From contig NZ_LT965954.1 in NCBI RefSeq assembly GCF_900240995.1, positions 569,042 to 633,041 on the forward strand: a stretch of DNA of 64,000 nucleotides. Reading direction: 5' to 3'. Below, one piece after another: positions 47,261-55,873 of this stretch. The notes under the pieces were generated by a model. It was not told the DNA's origin, ran no database searches, and was given only the letters and a program-made list of their open reading frames with translations. This DNA comes from Bacillus sp. Marseille-P3661. Lineage in GTDB: Bacteria; Bacillota; Bacilli; Bacillales; Bacillaceae_J. Position numbers and translations under genes: made by a program. Position 1 is the stretch's first letter, and every line of letters begins with the position of its first letter.

Positions 47261-47373
47261 ATAAGTGACCGTTTGCTACATATGTAAGTTTAAGTAATAA
47301 TGAAACGTCGGTGTTTTTACAGTCATTTGTGTTCTGTCTCCGATGATACATAGGTTATATTGAATTTATATAA

Positions 47374-47634
<261 letters not shown>

Positions 47635-47655
47635 TTAACTAACAAAAGATATTAA

Positions 47656-47690
47656 GGATGCTCCAAATTAATTTGGAGCATCCTTTTTTG
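47656..47690 (+). terminator. Terminator of cspD
   Basis: GGATGCTCCAAA-TTAA-TTTGGAGCATCC followed by TTTTTT. Confidence 0.93.
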
Positions 47691-47929
47691 TAAATATTAT
47701 TAATAGTCTTGACAGCACAAATCAGTATCAGTCTACTTTTAAAGTGTGCTTCTTAACGTTCTGTTGAAGATAATCTTTTGAAAATGCATTTTCGTACTTA
47801 CCTTTTTTGCTGCTTTGTACAAATCGCTTAAGGAACCAATCTCGCTATACAAGATACTATTTTTGTAGTTTGTTAGATTTACGGGGTGAATTTTTTTTCA
47901 GCCTAATTATTGTTTTTTAAGCTACAATA

Positions 47930-47961
47930 CAAAAAAATAGAACCTAGTCTAGAAAGGTTCT
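47930..47961 (-). terminator. Terminator of the moeA-mobB-moaE-moaD operon
   Basis: On the minus strand AGAACCT-TTCTAGACT-AGGTTCT followed by ATTTTTTT. Confidence 0.85.
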
Positions 47962-47982
47962 ATCATTCATACATTTTTTAAA

Positions 47983-48216
47983 TCATCCGCCACTAACAGG
48001 CGGTATAAGTGCAATCGTATCTCCCGAGGTTAGCTGTACATCATCTTCAGCATATTCCTCATTCACTGCAACCATAACTGATTGAAGATTTAAGTTGTAT
48101 TTTTCTTCTAGCTTTTGTTTTAATTCCTGTACAGTAATTGGACTATCCGCCGACCAAGAAATATTCGATTCACCCACTGCCTCTTGAAGATGCGCAAAAA
48201 ATAACACGTTAATCAT
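47983..48216 (-). CDS. moaD: Molybdopterin synthase small subunit MoaD
   Basis: Ubiquitin-fold sulfur carrier of 77 residues whose C-terminal Gly-Gly (VSGG, visible) is thiocarboxylated and donates sulfur to precursor Z with MoaE. The start ATG overlaps the moaE stop (ATGA), a classic coupled pair. Last gene in the Moco operon; terminator follows. Confidence 0.95.
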   Translation of the reverse strand: MINVLFFAHLQEAVGESNISWSADSPITVQELKQKLEEKYNLNLQSVMVAVNEEYAEDDVQLTSGDTIALIPPVSGG

Positions 48217-48686
48217 GATTCCATATCCTCCTTCTCTGGTTTACCAGATGGATATGCCTTTTGTTCAAGTTGATCTCCTATCCAAAGTTCTCCATCTTCC
48301 CAATGTTCTTTTTTCCAAATTGGTACAATTTCTTTGATTCGCTCGATAGCATAACGACTTGCTTCAAATGAATCTGCTCGATGCGGTGTTGATACTGCAA
48401 TCACTACGGCAATATCGGAGATCTCAAGGCGACCAATTCGATGTGTAATGGCTGTAACTGATTCAGGCCACTTTTCTTGAATTTCCCTACCAATTTGAGC
48501 AAGTTTCTTCTCAGCCATTGACACATAGGCATCATACTCTAAGTAAAGCGTCTTCTTTCCTTTTGTTAATTCACGAACCGTACCAATAAATGTATTAATG
48601 GCGCCTGCGTTACGTCGAACTACTTTATTTGATACTTCCTCAATGGAAATAGGATCTTTCGTTATTAAAAATAGCGATTGAGTCAA
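48213..48686 (-). CDS. moaE: Molybdopterin synthase catalytic subunit MoaE (TTG start)
   Basis: Catalytic partner of MoaD that makes the dithiolene of molybdopterin. 157 residues; GAINTFIGTVRELTKGKKTLYLEYDAY, IGRLEISDIAVVIAVSTPHRADSF and the active-site Lys region PIWKKEHWEDGELWIG are present (each shown in part). Starts at a TTG immediately after the mobB TGA, with AAAGGAAGG six bases upstream. Confidence 0.95.
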   Translation of the reverse strand: MTQSLFLITKDPISIEEVSNKVVRRNAGAINTFIGTVRELTKGKKTLYLEYDAYVSMAEKKLAQIGREIQEKWPESVTAITHRIGRLEISDIAVVIAVSTPHRADSFEASRYAIERIKEIVPIWKKEHWEDGELWIGDQLEQKAYPSGKPEKEDMES

Positions 48687-49214
48687 TCATATCCTTCCTT
48701 TCAAATTAGATACAATCCATTCGATATAGTCGTTTTCAGCACTAATATTAAAACAGGGAATCCCTGCATCACTTTTTACAGCCTTTGACCAAGATATTAC
48801 TAAAACAATCTGCGTTAATTTATTGAGAAGTATCATATCTTCTTCAGATCTAATCAACACTATTTTTGGAAAATTTGCTTTCTTGAATCCTTCTACCACT
48901 ATTAAATCGAGTGATAGTTTATTATAAAAAGAGAGCATGTCATCGATTGACCATCCCGTTGGACTATGTGCATGTAATTGAAATACCCCATCACCTTCAA
49001 CACCTGTTACAACAGCACCCGCATGACGATGTTTTTCACTATCTTTGCCTTTATCAAATACATCGGGAAAACCACCATGGCCATGGTGCTTTAGAGTCCC
49101 TACTCGAAAGTTTTCATTCATTAATGCGTGTACAATTTTTGTAACTAATGTTGTCTTTCCGCTATTCTGAAAACCAACAATTTGTAGGACTGGGGTTTCT
49201 AATTCCACGGCCAT
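48687..49214 (-). CDS. mobB: Molybdopterin-guanine dinucleotide biosynthesis adaptor MobB
   Basis: P-loop GTP-binding protein that assists MobA in attaching GMP to Moco. Walker A GFQNSGKTTLV near residue 13; TLKHHGHGG and LIVVEGFK follow. 175 residues. The ATG overlaps the end of moeA by 16 bases, so the two are translationally linked. No MobA is in the window. Confidence 0.93.
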   Translation of the reverse strand: MAVELETPVLQIVGFQNSGKTTLVTKIVHALMNENFRVGTLKHHGHGGFPDVFDKGKDSEKHRHAGAVVTGVEGDGVFQLHAHSPTGWSIDDMLSFYNKLSLDLIVVEGFKKANFPKIVLIRSEEDMILLNKLTQIVLVISWSKAVKSDAGIPCFNISAENDYIEWIVSNLKGRI

Positions 49215-50467
49215 TCGCTGCCTTTTTCATCTTCTAATAGTAGTACTTTAACTTGATCACCAGGTCCATAACCTCTCGTTCCACCAGGTAAAATCATTAA
49301 AGAATCTGCATCGACTAAAGAAGTGACGACATTTGACTTATCTAGTCCAGATGGTTGAACATATACTCGACCGTCCTTATAAAGGATTGTACTTCTAACA
49401 AATCTGGTAAATGGATTGGCCTTAGTGAAATCGCTATCAAGTATTGCTTCTATCATTTGAAGATGCGGTTTTCGCGAACGATACCAACTTCTAATAATCG
49501 GTCTTACAAACAATTCAAATCCTACAAAGCATGCAGATGGATTACCAGACAATCCAAATAATAGCTTGCCATCATATTCAGCAACTGTTGTTACACTGCC
49601 TGGACGCATAGCAATTTTATTAAAAAGAATAGTTGCGCCTAATTTTTTATAAATTTCAGGTAGGTAATCATAATCACCGACAGAAACACCGCCAGTGGTT
49701 ATTAATATATCAACCTCATTTAAGGATGCCTTAATTGCATCATAGCACTTATCGAAATCATCTTCTAATTTCCCATAATACTTTGATGTTGCATGTGCAC
49801 GATTAATTTGTGAATTTATCATATAGGCATTGCTGTTACGTATTTTTCCAGGCTGTAAAGGCTCGTCCACATCTAAAAGTTCAGTGCCAGTAGCATATAA
49901 ACCAACAATTGGTTTTTTCACCACTGGGACTTTAGCGTAACCAAATGTTGCAAGTAAAGCCTTAATTCCAGGATTAACACAACGCCCACTTTCAACAAGA
50001 ATATCCCCTTCTTTGGTTTCCGATCCTTGATATGAGACATTATCCCCTGGCTTGAATGGACGTTTAATTACCATAAAGTCTTTTCCTTCACGCGTTACAT
50101 CTCTTGCTAATTCAAGCATAACTACAGCATTACACCCTTTTGGCATCAGGGCACCTGTCATAATTCTAATCGCCTGAAACGGCTTAATGTCTTTCGTTGC
50201 GATGTGACCTGCTCCGATTTCTTCTATAACTTCGAATTCAACAGGATTCGTTTGTGACGCACTTACACTATCTTCAGCTCGTATTGCAAATCCATCATAT
50301 GGAGCACGATCAAATGGGGGAATATCATGGCTTGCTTTAACTGGCACAGCCAGGTATCGATTATCGCTATCCTTAATTGAAATATATTCAATATCACCTT
50401 GTCTACTATAATTCATTACTCTACTAACTGCTTCACTAACTTGTATTGGGTCTCTTTTATCTAGCAC
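49199..50467 (-). CDS. moeA: Molybdopterin molybdenumtransferase MoeA (GTG start)
   Basis: Inserts molybdate into adenylylated molybdopterin. 422 residues with the MoeA domain order: N-terminal PFDRAPYDGFAIRAEDS, RIMTGALMPKGCNAVV, the MPT-binding domain with TTGGVSVGDYDYLPEI and LFGLSGNPSACFVGFELFVRP, and C-terminal domain IV. GTG start with GAGGAGG upstream. First gene of moeA-mobB-moaE-moaD. A near-match FNR site (TATGA-N6-TCACT, 50536-50551) is upstream but imperfect. Confidence 0.96.
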   Translation of the reverse strand: MLDKRDPIQVSEAVSRVMNYSRQGDIEYISIKDSDNRYLAVPVKASHDIPPFDRAPYDGFAIRAEDSVSASQTNPVEFEVIEEIGAGHIATKDIKPFQAIRIMTGALMPKGCNAVVMLELARDVTREGKDFMVIKRPFKPGDNVSYQGSETKEGDILVESGRCVNPGIKALLATFGYAKVPVVKKPIVGLYATGTELLDVDEPLQPGKIRNSNAYMINSQINRAHATSKYYGKLEDDFDKCYDAIKASLNEVDILITTGGVSVGDYDYLPEIYKKLGATILFNKIAMRPGSVTTVAEYDGKLLFGLSGNPSACFVGFELFVRPIIRSWYRSRKPHLQMIEAILDSDFTKANPFTRFVRSTILYKDGRVYVQPSGLDKSNVVTSLVDADSLMILPGGTRGYGPGDQVKVLLLEDEKGSEWPWN

Positions 50468-50586
50468 GTCTGAGCCTCCTCTAGGGGGATTAGGATTATG
50501 TATGACTAATTTTAATTATACCGCTAAATCCATACTATGATATTGCTCACTTCTTACAATTTTTTGTCCTTATAATATAAATTATA

Positions 50587-50648
50587 TAAAAGCTCCTTCA
50601 TAAATCCAATTAGAATGTTAGCGCTAATCAGATAATAAAGGAGCTTCT
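50587..50648 (-). terminator. Terminator of the yitV-yitW-dsrE unit
   Basis: On the minus strand AAGCTCCTT and AAGGAGCTT arms, with a long loop, followed by TTATATAA; the loop is unusually long, so efficiency is uncertain. Confidence 0.6.
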
Positions 50649-50654
50649 TTAGCC

Positions 50655-50993
50655 TTAAGAAATGGTCAAAACTTCATATTGACTTGATAACTCAATAAAC
50701 TTATCCATTCCACTAATTTCCCCTGCAGTAATCTTATCAGAAACCTCATAATAATCGGCACATGTTTTACAAGCCAGAACAGCTACCCCTTGATCCGCCA
50801 ATTCTTTTAAATGTACTGAAACGAGCGATTGATCTGTCATCGTTAAAACGCCACGATTCATACAAAAAACAGCCCTAGGTTTCTTTTCCTGTTGTTTCAA
50901 AAGAGTAAAATATGTCTCAAGAACACCTTCCCCAAGTTGTCTATCTCCTTGTCCTAACTGATCAGATAAAAGCAAAATAATTTTATTTTCCAA
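50655..50993 (-). CDS. DsrE-like protein resembling the YedF C-terminal domain (TTG start)
   Basis: A 112-residue DsrE/F/H-like protein with the pattern of the C-terminal domain of YedF (selenium/sulfur-transferase-like): IILLLSDQLGQGDRQLGEGV, AVFCMNRGVL and ADQGVAVLACKTCADYYEV. Cysteines C44, C75 and C78; C75-x-x-C78 is a possible thiol or persulfide pair. The TusA-like N-terminal half of YedF is absent. It starts with TTG behind GGGGA. It is 22 bases downstream of yitW, so cotranscription is likely. Confidence 0.8.
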   Translation of the reverse strand: MENKIILLLSDQLGQGDRQLGEGVLETYFTLLKQQEKKPRAVFCMNRGVLTMTDQSLVSVHLKELADQGVAVLACKTCADYYEVSDKITAGEISGMDKFIELSSQYEVLTIS

Positions 50994-51014
50994 ATTCCTT
51001 ATCCCCTTTTAGCT

Positions 51015-51326
51015 TTAATCTGGAATACCTAATGCTATCTTCGCATAGCGGCTCATTTTATCTTTTGACCAAGGAGGATTCCAAACAATATTTACCTTTG
51101 TTTCTTTAACCTCTGGTAAATCAGCTAATACACGTTTAACATCTGACTCAATTTGAGGTGCAAGTGGACACCCCATTGAAGTTAATGTCATTGTAACTGT
51201 TAAGACCCCTTCATCATCTAGTTCAAGACCATAAACCAACCCAAGATTAACAATATCAACACCTAATTCTGGGTCCAATACATTTTCTAAAGCACCATAT
51301 ATATTCTCTTCAAGAGCTTTTTCCAT
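51015..51326 (-). CDS. yitW: YitW, DUF59 Fe-S assembly-type protein
   Basis: A 103-residue DUF59 protein, second paralogue in the window. ENVLDPELGVDIVNLGLVYG and LTSMGCPLAPQ with Cys53, then NIVWNPPWSKDKMSRYAK. Sequence and position next to yitV match B. subtilis YitW (PaaD/SufT-like); it is inferred to aid Fe-S cluster maturation. I start it at MEKALEEN with AAAGGAG seven bases upstream; the frame's 11 extra codons have no site. Confidence 0.92.
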   Translation of the reverse strand: MEKALEENIYGALENVLDPELGVDIVNLGLVYGLELDDEGVLTVTMTLTSMGCPLAPQIESDVKRVLADLPEVKETKVNIVWNPPWSKDKMSRYAKIALGIPD

Positions 51327-51400
51327 TAATATTCTCCTTTCAATTACCTTATTTTTCATTATACAAAAAAGGATTAGGGATAGATACGATTACACCTAAT

Positions 51401-52168
51401 TTAAATAAAATTCTTAAACCATTTTATTGTTTCAAGTATTCCCTCTCTTGTTACCTTATGACCTGCATTGGGATCAGAGATAAATTTTATATGTTCAGAA
51501 TAATTTATATATTGCTCTTTTTTTACTATATTGTAAAATTCATAAACAAAATGATGTGGCACAGTATTATCTACTTCACCATGCCAAATTAATAAAGGTC
51601 GTTTTTGAAGACGGTCTGGTGCAAGGGTTATGTCATACTGTTGTAAGGAGCCAATTTTTTCTTCTAATTCTGACGTCGTAAACGGCAAAGAAATATTTTG
51701 TTCCTTCAAATGTGTAAGTTGCGCTTGTAAGTATTGCACATATGCAGGACAGCCCATTAAAGACACAGCTGCTTTAATCCAGTCATATTGTTTTAATGCT
51801 CCAAACGTAACAATTGCTCCCATAGACACACCCGCTAAACCAATTCGACATTCATCTACTATTTGTCTATTTATTAGCTCTTTTCTTATCAAATCTAATT
51901 CATCTATAGTATTAACTACAAGATCCCAAAAATACAGATAGAGCTTTGGTATTTCACTGTTCGTTCTTTCGCCATGCCCTTTTACTTCAGGTAAAATTAC
52001 TCTAAATCCATTTTGTGCTAATAAATATGCAAAATGCAAATTATTTTCTTTTGCACTTGTAAACCCGTGAATAAAAATTATTAAAGGAAGCTTTTCTTCC
52101 CATAAATCTTGTTTAGCAATATGTAATGATGGGATATTAGCAATTTTTTCATGACTTATGTTGTACAT
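51401..52168 (-). CDS. yitV: YitV, alpha/beta-hydrolase esterase
   Basis: A 255-residue cytosolic alpha/beta hydrolase. Oxyanion motif FIHGFTSAKENN, nucleophile elbow GVSMG (Ser115), acid in WHGEVDNTVP, and a His in DPNAGHKVT complete the catalytic triad. The match to B. subtilis YitV, and placement between yitU and yitW, are conserved. The natural ester substrate is unknown. GGAG lies nine bases before the ATG. Confidence 0.9.
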   Translation of the reverse strand: MYNISHEKIANIPSLHIAKQDLWEEKLPLIIFIHGFTSAKENNLHFAYLLAQNGFRVILPEVKGHGERTNSEIPKLYLYFWDLVVNTIDELDLIRKELINRQIVDECRIGLAGVSMGAIVTFGALKQYDWIKAAVSLMGCPAYVQYLQAQLTHLKEQNISLPFTTSELEEKIGSLQQYDITLAPDRLQKRPLLIWHGEVDNTVPHHFVYEFYNIVKKEQYINYSEHIKFISDPNAGHKVTREGILETIKWFKNFI

Positions 52169-52491
52169 TTATTTGTACTCCTTTTTAAATCTTGCTGAAT
52201 TTTAATATATTATAATTATCCTACCATTTTTTCCTATATGTTTAAAGAAAATGGCATTACCTGTTGAATTAGCCATTTCTTTTCCAACTTGTCTAACAAA
52301 ACAAGTCTGATTAAGCTCTTTTTAGCATATACTAAAATACTAACTCACAAAGCATCAACTTGCTGCTATTTCCAATAACTCCAATTCCTTCAATATCTTC
52401 TATCCAAAGCCTTAGATTAGACAAACTTATTATTAAAACATAAAATTACTTTAATAATACGAAAATCACTTGTGAAAGGAATTTTTGTTAT
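52169..52491. other. Divergent intergenic region, yitV/yitU
   Basis: AT-rich promoter region for two divergent genes. I see no hairpin, box or small gene worth naming. Confidence 0.5.
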
Positions 52492-53304
52492 ATGAAACAA
52501 CATTTGATTGCTCTGGATCTTGATGGCACATTATTAACTGATGAAAAAACCATTTCTGACCGTACATTAAAAACAATACAGGAAGTTCGTCATCGTGGAC
52601 ATGTAGTGATGATATCCACAGGACGACCATTTCGTGCAAGTCAAATTTATTATCAACAATTGCAGCTAGATACACCAATCGTTAATTTTAATGGTGCACA
52701 TATTCATCATCCTAAAGATGAGACGTGGGGTAATTATCATAGCCCGATGGACTTAGATGTGGCTAAGCAAATTATTGATACTTGCAATAAATTTAATATT
52801 TATAATATATTAGCCGAGATCAAAGATGACGTTTATATACATTATTATGATGAAACGATTATGGAAATAGTTTCAATGGGAAATCCGCTAATACAAACGG
52901 GCAGCTTAGCAGATACGCTAAAATTCGACCCAACCTCCATCTTAATTCATCCTAATAAAAATGATGTTGAAACTATACGTCATTACTTGTCTAAGGAACT
53001 AGGCACCTTAATTGACCATCGTAAGTGGGGAGCACCGTGGCACGTTATTGAAGTGGTAAAGTCAGGAATTAATAAAGCGGTTGGTGTAAGTAAGGTTGCA
53101 GACAGCTTTAATATTCCACCCGAAAGGATAATTGCCTTTGGTGATGAAGATAATGATCTTGAAATGTTAGAGTTTGCAGGGTATGGTGTCGCAATGGGAA
53201 ATGCAATAGAGGAAGTAAAATCAATAGCTAATGAAATTACAGAAACTAATGAGGAAGATGGATTAGCTGCATATCTAGAGGAGTTTTTTGACATATCTAT
53301 TTAA
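52492..53304 (+). CDS. yitU: YitU, Cof-type HAD phosphatase
   Basis: A 270-residue HAD-superfamily phosphatase of the Cof/IIB class. Motif I LDLDGTLL with nucleophile D9 and D11, motif II STGRPF, motif III Lys in KSGINKAVG, motif IV GDEDNDLEML. The B. subtilis orthologue dephosphorylates 5-amino-6-ribitylaminouracil phosphate, a riboflavin intermediate; this role is inferred by similarity. Ribosome site AAAGGA. Neighbouring yitV on the opposite strand. Confidence 0.92.
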   Translation: MKQHLIALDLDGTLLTDEKTISDRTLKTIQEVRHRGHVVMISTGRPFRASQIYYQQLQLDTPIVNFNGAHIHHPKDETWGNYHSPMDLDVAKQIIDTCNKFNIYNILAEIKDDVYIHYYDETIMEIVSMGNPLIQTGSLADTLKFDPTSILIHPNKNDVETIRHYLSKELGTLIDHRKWGAPWHVIEVVKSGINKAVGVSKVADSFNIPPERIIAFGDEDNDLEMLEFAGYGVAMGNAIEEVKSIANEITETNEEDGLAAYLEEFFDISI

Positions 53305-53411
53305 CATTTTTTTTCATTGAATTGTTTGAATAACAGCCCCTTTAATGATTTAAAATAAGCATGAGTCTTATCGTTGTGACTCATTGTAGCTAATCATAAG
53401 GGGGAATTGCC

Positions 53412-53564
53412 ATGACAAAGAAAAGTAAATCCAAACGTTTTTACCAGCAAAGTGCGGATGCTATCAAGCTTCATAGTGAAAAAATTCCTTATCACCTTAC
53501 ATTTGCGGAAGCAGAAGAAAGAGGACGCAAGCAAGATTCTAATCAACCACTTGGAGGCTTTTAA
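53412..53564 (+). CDS. Small basic protein of 50 residues, unknown function
   Basis: Begins MTKKSKSKRFYQQSADAIKL and continues HSEKIPYHLTFAEAEERGRK, ending QPLGGF. Basic N-terminal half, no membrane segment. The ATG follows a GGGGGAAT-type ribosome site, and its 3' end contains the GGAGG for the next gene, whose ATG lies two bases past this stop, so the two are coupled. I do not recognise the family; partners in this position are common in Bacilli. Confidence 0.7.
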   Translation: MTKKSKSKRFYQQSADAIKLHSEKIPYHLTFAEAEERGRKQDSNQPLGGF

Positions 53565-53566
53565 TA

Positions 53567-53785
53567 ATGGGAAACCAACTATTTCAGTTAGCAAAATCTG
53601 CCGTTCATCAAGCCGAAGTTTCTAGTCAAGCAGGTAATATTGCAGAGGCACAAGCTAATATAGAAATAGCTAAAAATAATTTGTCCTCAGCATTTGCAAA
53701 CTCTACTGCAGCCGAACAAAGACAGCTACAAGAAATGCAACAACGATTAGAACAGACACAACAATCATTAACAAATAGACAGTAA
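53567..53785 (+). CDS. DUF3813 small coiled-coil protein
   Basis: A 72-residue helical protein rich in Ala, Gln and Glu (AKSAVHQAEVSSQAGNIAEA, EMQQRLEQTQQSL). It matches the DUF3813 family, usually found next to YitU-like genes. Function unknown; the first half resembles helical-bundle proteins. Translationally coupled to the preceding 50-residue gene. A strong terminator follows. Confidence 0.82.
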   Translation: MGNQLFQLAKSAVHQAEVSSQAGNIAEAQANIEIAKNNLSSAFANSTAAEQRQLQEMQQRLEQTQQSLTNRQ

Positions 53786-53789
53786 ACAT

Positions 53790-53824
53790 AAAAAGGAACC
53801 AATCGCTGATTGGTTCCTTTTTAA
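53790..53824. terminator. Bidirectional terminator after DUF3813
   Basis: AAAAAGGAACCAATC-GCT-GATTGGTTCCTTTTT, serving DUF3813 (+) and the chemoreceptor (-). Confidence 0.9.
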
Positions 53825-54787
53825 TTATAATTTTTCTTTCATTTGTTCGAGGTGATTAATACCTTCGGCTAGCTTTTGGTCAACTATTTCAGCGTCATCA
53901 ATATGTTTCATAATTGCGTCATTTACTTGTCCAAATATTTCACTTGTCACACTAATTTCTTTAATGACATCACCGCTATATTCTTTTTGCTCTTTAATTG
54001 TTTGGATAACATCATTCACTTCTACCTGTACAGTCTGAATGACTTGTAAAATGTGATCTATTTTTTCAGTTGTTATTGTGCTTAAACCTATACCTTCATT
54101 TACAAAATGAATGCTCTTTTCATTTGCTCTTAGTGCAGTTTCAATTTCCATTTGAATTTTTTTTGTTAATTCACCGATATTCTTAGTACTATTCGCCGTA
54201 TTTTCAGCAAGTTTTCGAACTTCACTTGCAACTACTGCAAATCCTTTACCATGTTCACCTGCACGGGCTGCTTCAATCGATGCATTAAGGGCTAAAAGAT
54301 TCGTCTGTTCTGCAATGTCGTTAATGACTTTTACTATATCTTCTATTTCTTTAGAACGTATCCCTAATTGCGTCATACTTGATGAGGTTTCCTTTGATTG
54401 CTCTCCTAAATGTTTAATCAGGTCCTCCACTTTATTAACAGAATCCCTGCCTTCTTTTGATTGTAAAACCATATCTTTTGTAGATTGTAGTAGGGCTTGT
54501 CCCTTATCAGTCATTACTGTAGAAATTTGATTCGATTGTTCACTTATATAATTAACCTTATCAAATCTTTCCTTAATTTTTAGAACTAAGCTTGCAAGGT
54601 CTAAGTGTTGGTTGTTAACAATTTCATGTTGTTGTACAGTTGCAATCAATTCCTCGTATAAATTATCTAATATAAGTTGAATATCGTGATCTGAATACTT
54701 TTTATTAATTTCATTATCCTTCAATTTTTCTTGTAAATCAGTAATCTCGGTTTGCAATTGCTTGATCTTTCTATTTTTGCCAAACAT
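53825..54787 (-). CDS. Soluble methyl-accepting chemotaxis protein
   Basis: A 320-residue cytosolic chemoreceptor with no signal peptide or membrane helix. An N-terminal coiled coil ([17 protein letters not shown]) is followed by a short variable region, then the MCP signalling domain: hairpin tip [20 protein letters not shown] and [20 protein letters not shown]. This tip binds CheW/CheA. Length and design recall B. subtilis soluble receptor YfmS. No PAS, globin or zinc-binding sensory domain is visible, so the signal sensed is unknown. Confidence 0.88.
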   Translation of the reverse strand: MFGKNRKIKQLQTEITDLQEKLKDNEINKKYSDHDIQLILDNLYEELIATVQQHEIVNNQHLDLASLVLKIKERFDKVNYISEQSNQISTVMTDKGQALLQSTKDMVLQSKEGRDSVNKVEDLIKHLGEQSKETSSSMTQLGIRSKEIEDIVKVINDIAEQTNLLALNASIEAARAGEHGKGFAVVASEVRKLAENTANSTKNIGELTKKIQMEIETALRANEKSIHFVNEGIGLSTITTEKIDHILQVIQTVQVEVNDVIQTIKEQKEYSGDVIKEISVTSEIFGQVNDAIMKHIDDAEIVDQKLAEGINHLEQMKEKL

Positions 54788-54885
54788 ATCTCTTTAACCC
54801 CCTACATGAAGTACATATGAACTACTATACCATGGTCCTTAGGTCTCGGGACAATATAATTTTACGACATTTTTTTATAAAATAG

Positions 54886-54916
54886 AAAAAAAGCCCCTTT
54901 ACATTTAAGGGCTTTT
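54886..54916 (-). terminator. Terminator of the BsuPI-Gmad2 gene
   Basis: On the minus strand AAAAGCCCTT-AAATGTA-AAGGGGCTTTT followed by further T residues. Confidence 0.88.
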
Positions 54917-54924
54917 ACATAGTA

Positions 54925-55758
54925 TTAATAACCTATTTCATCTAGTTTTACAAAGTACTGATTTACAATTGAGTTATCCTTTGCACTTCTTTCATACATA
55001 CTTAATGTTAGTGTTCCGTTTACAGGTAATTGGTCCTGAGGAATTGAAATTTTCAATTCAAACGACGACCATTCCGGTGCACCTTCGTTTACTTGAACAG
55101 CAGTTTCTTCGATCAAATAATCATGACCCTCTTCTACAGTATAAAGAAATGACCCTTCAAATACTCTTGCTTCACCTTTAACAACGTACTCTCCATTTTT
55201 ACCGGACGCTTCAATATTTCTAAACGCACTGTTATTCATATCAATTTGAAAATCTTTTGTCGTTACTAAACCATTTTTATTTTCCTCTCCATTGACATGA
55301 CTAGCTACAATTTCAATTGCAGCTTGAAATTCTCCACGAGGCAAATTCTCTGGTACTACCCATTCCTCATGCCACTCGAGACTTTCATTTGCTGGAATCA
55401 CCACATCTTCAACTGCTTGTATAAACGATTTATTTATAGAGTATCGATAGACTTCTTCATTCTTATTATTTGTAACAACAATCTCAAATTGTTGACCACT
55501 TGTAAATGTAAGGTTTACATCTTCTTCATTATTATTTTTGAGCTTTATATCAAATAAAACCACTTGTTCATTTTGATGAATGTCTACCGTTGTATCTAGT
55601 TGTTCAAGTGCATTTATCTTTTCTAGTACCTCTCCATTAGTAGGTTCAACTTCTTCTATATTTTCTTCCTGTTGTCCTTCTTGTTCAGCAGTTCCACATG
55701 CTGTAAGCATCATGAACACAGCTAACAGGAAAGCCAGACACAGATTTCTAAATTTCAT
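54925..55758 (-). CDS. Lipoprotein with BsuPI and Gmad2 domains
   Basis: A 277-residue lipoprotein: lipobox LTAC (Cys21), Glu-rich linker, a BsuPI-type proteinase-inhibitor domain (about 45-145; FDIKLKNNNEEDVNLTFTSG, QQFEIVVTNNKNEEVYRYS), and a C-terminal Gmad2 immunoglobulin-like domain (about 175-270; KGEARVFEGSFLYTVEEGHD, LTLSMYERSAKD). B. subtilis Ipi is a small cytosolic BsuPI protein near yitT/yitU; here the domain is exported and fused. The ATG lies eight bases behind AGGAG; a GTG three codons earlier overlaps that site. Confidence 0.85.
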   Translation of the reverse strand: MKFRNLCLAFLLAVFMMLTACGTAEQEGQQEENIEEVEPTNGEVLEKINALEQLDTTVDIHQNEQVVLFDIKLKNNNEEDVNLTFTSGQQFEIVVTNNKNEEVYRYSINKSFIQAVEDVVIPANESLEWHEEWVVPENLPRGEFQAAIEIVASHVNGEENKNGLVTTKDFQIDMNNSAFRNIEASGKNGEYVVKGEARVFEGSFLYTVEEGHDYLIEETAVQVNEGAPEWSSFELKISIPQDQLPVNGTLTLSMYERSAKDNSIVNQYFVKLDEIGY

Positions 55759-55873
55759 ACTTATCACTCCTGTTTGAGTTTCTTATAATATTGTCGTAAA
55801 TAAAAGTAAAAAAGTTACATAAGTTGATAACATCCATTTAGTTGGAATACAGTCTATTAAACCGTGCATTATG

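Larger units (their letters stand above)
47635..47982. other. Intergenic region between cspD and moaD
   Basis: No gene supported. It has the cspD terminator at the left and the moaD operon terminator at the right; the middle about 240 bases contain nothing I can identify. Confidence 0.5.

Noticed and set aside
50536-50551. FNR box upstream of moeA
   Set aside because: TATGA-TATTGC-TCACT has a mismatch in the left arm and an asymmetric spacer; kept only as a possibility in the moeA entry.
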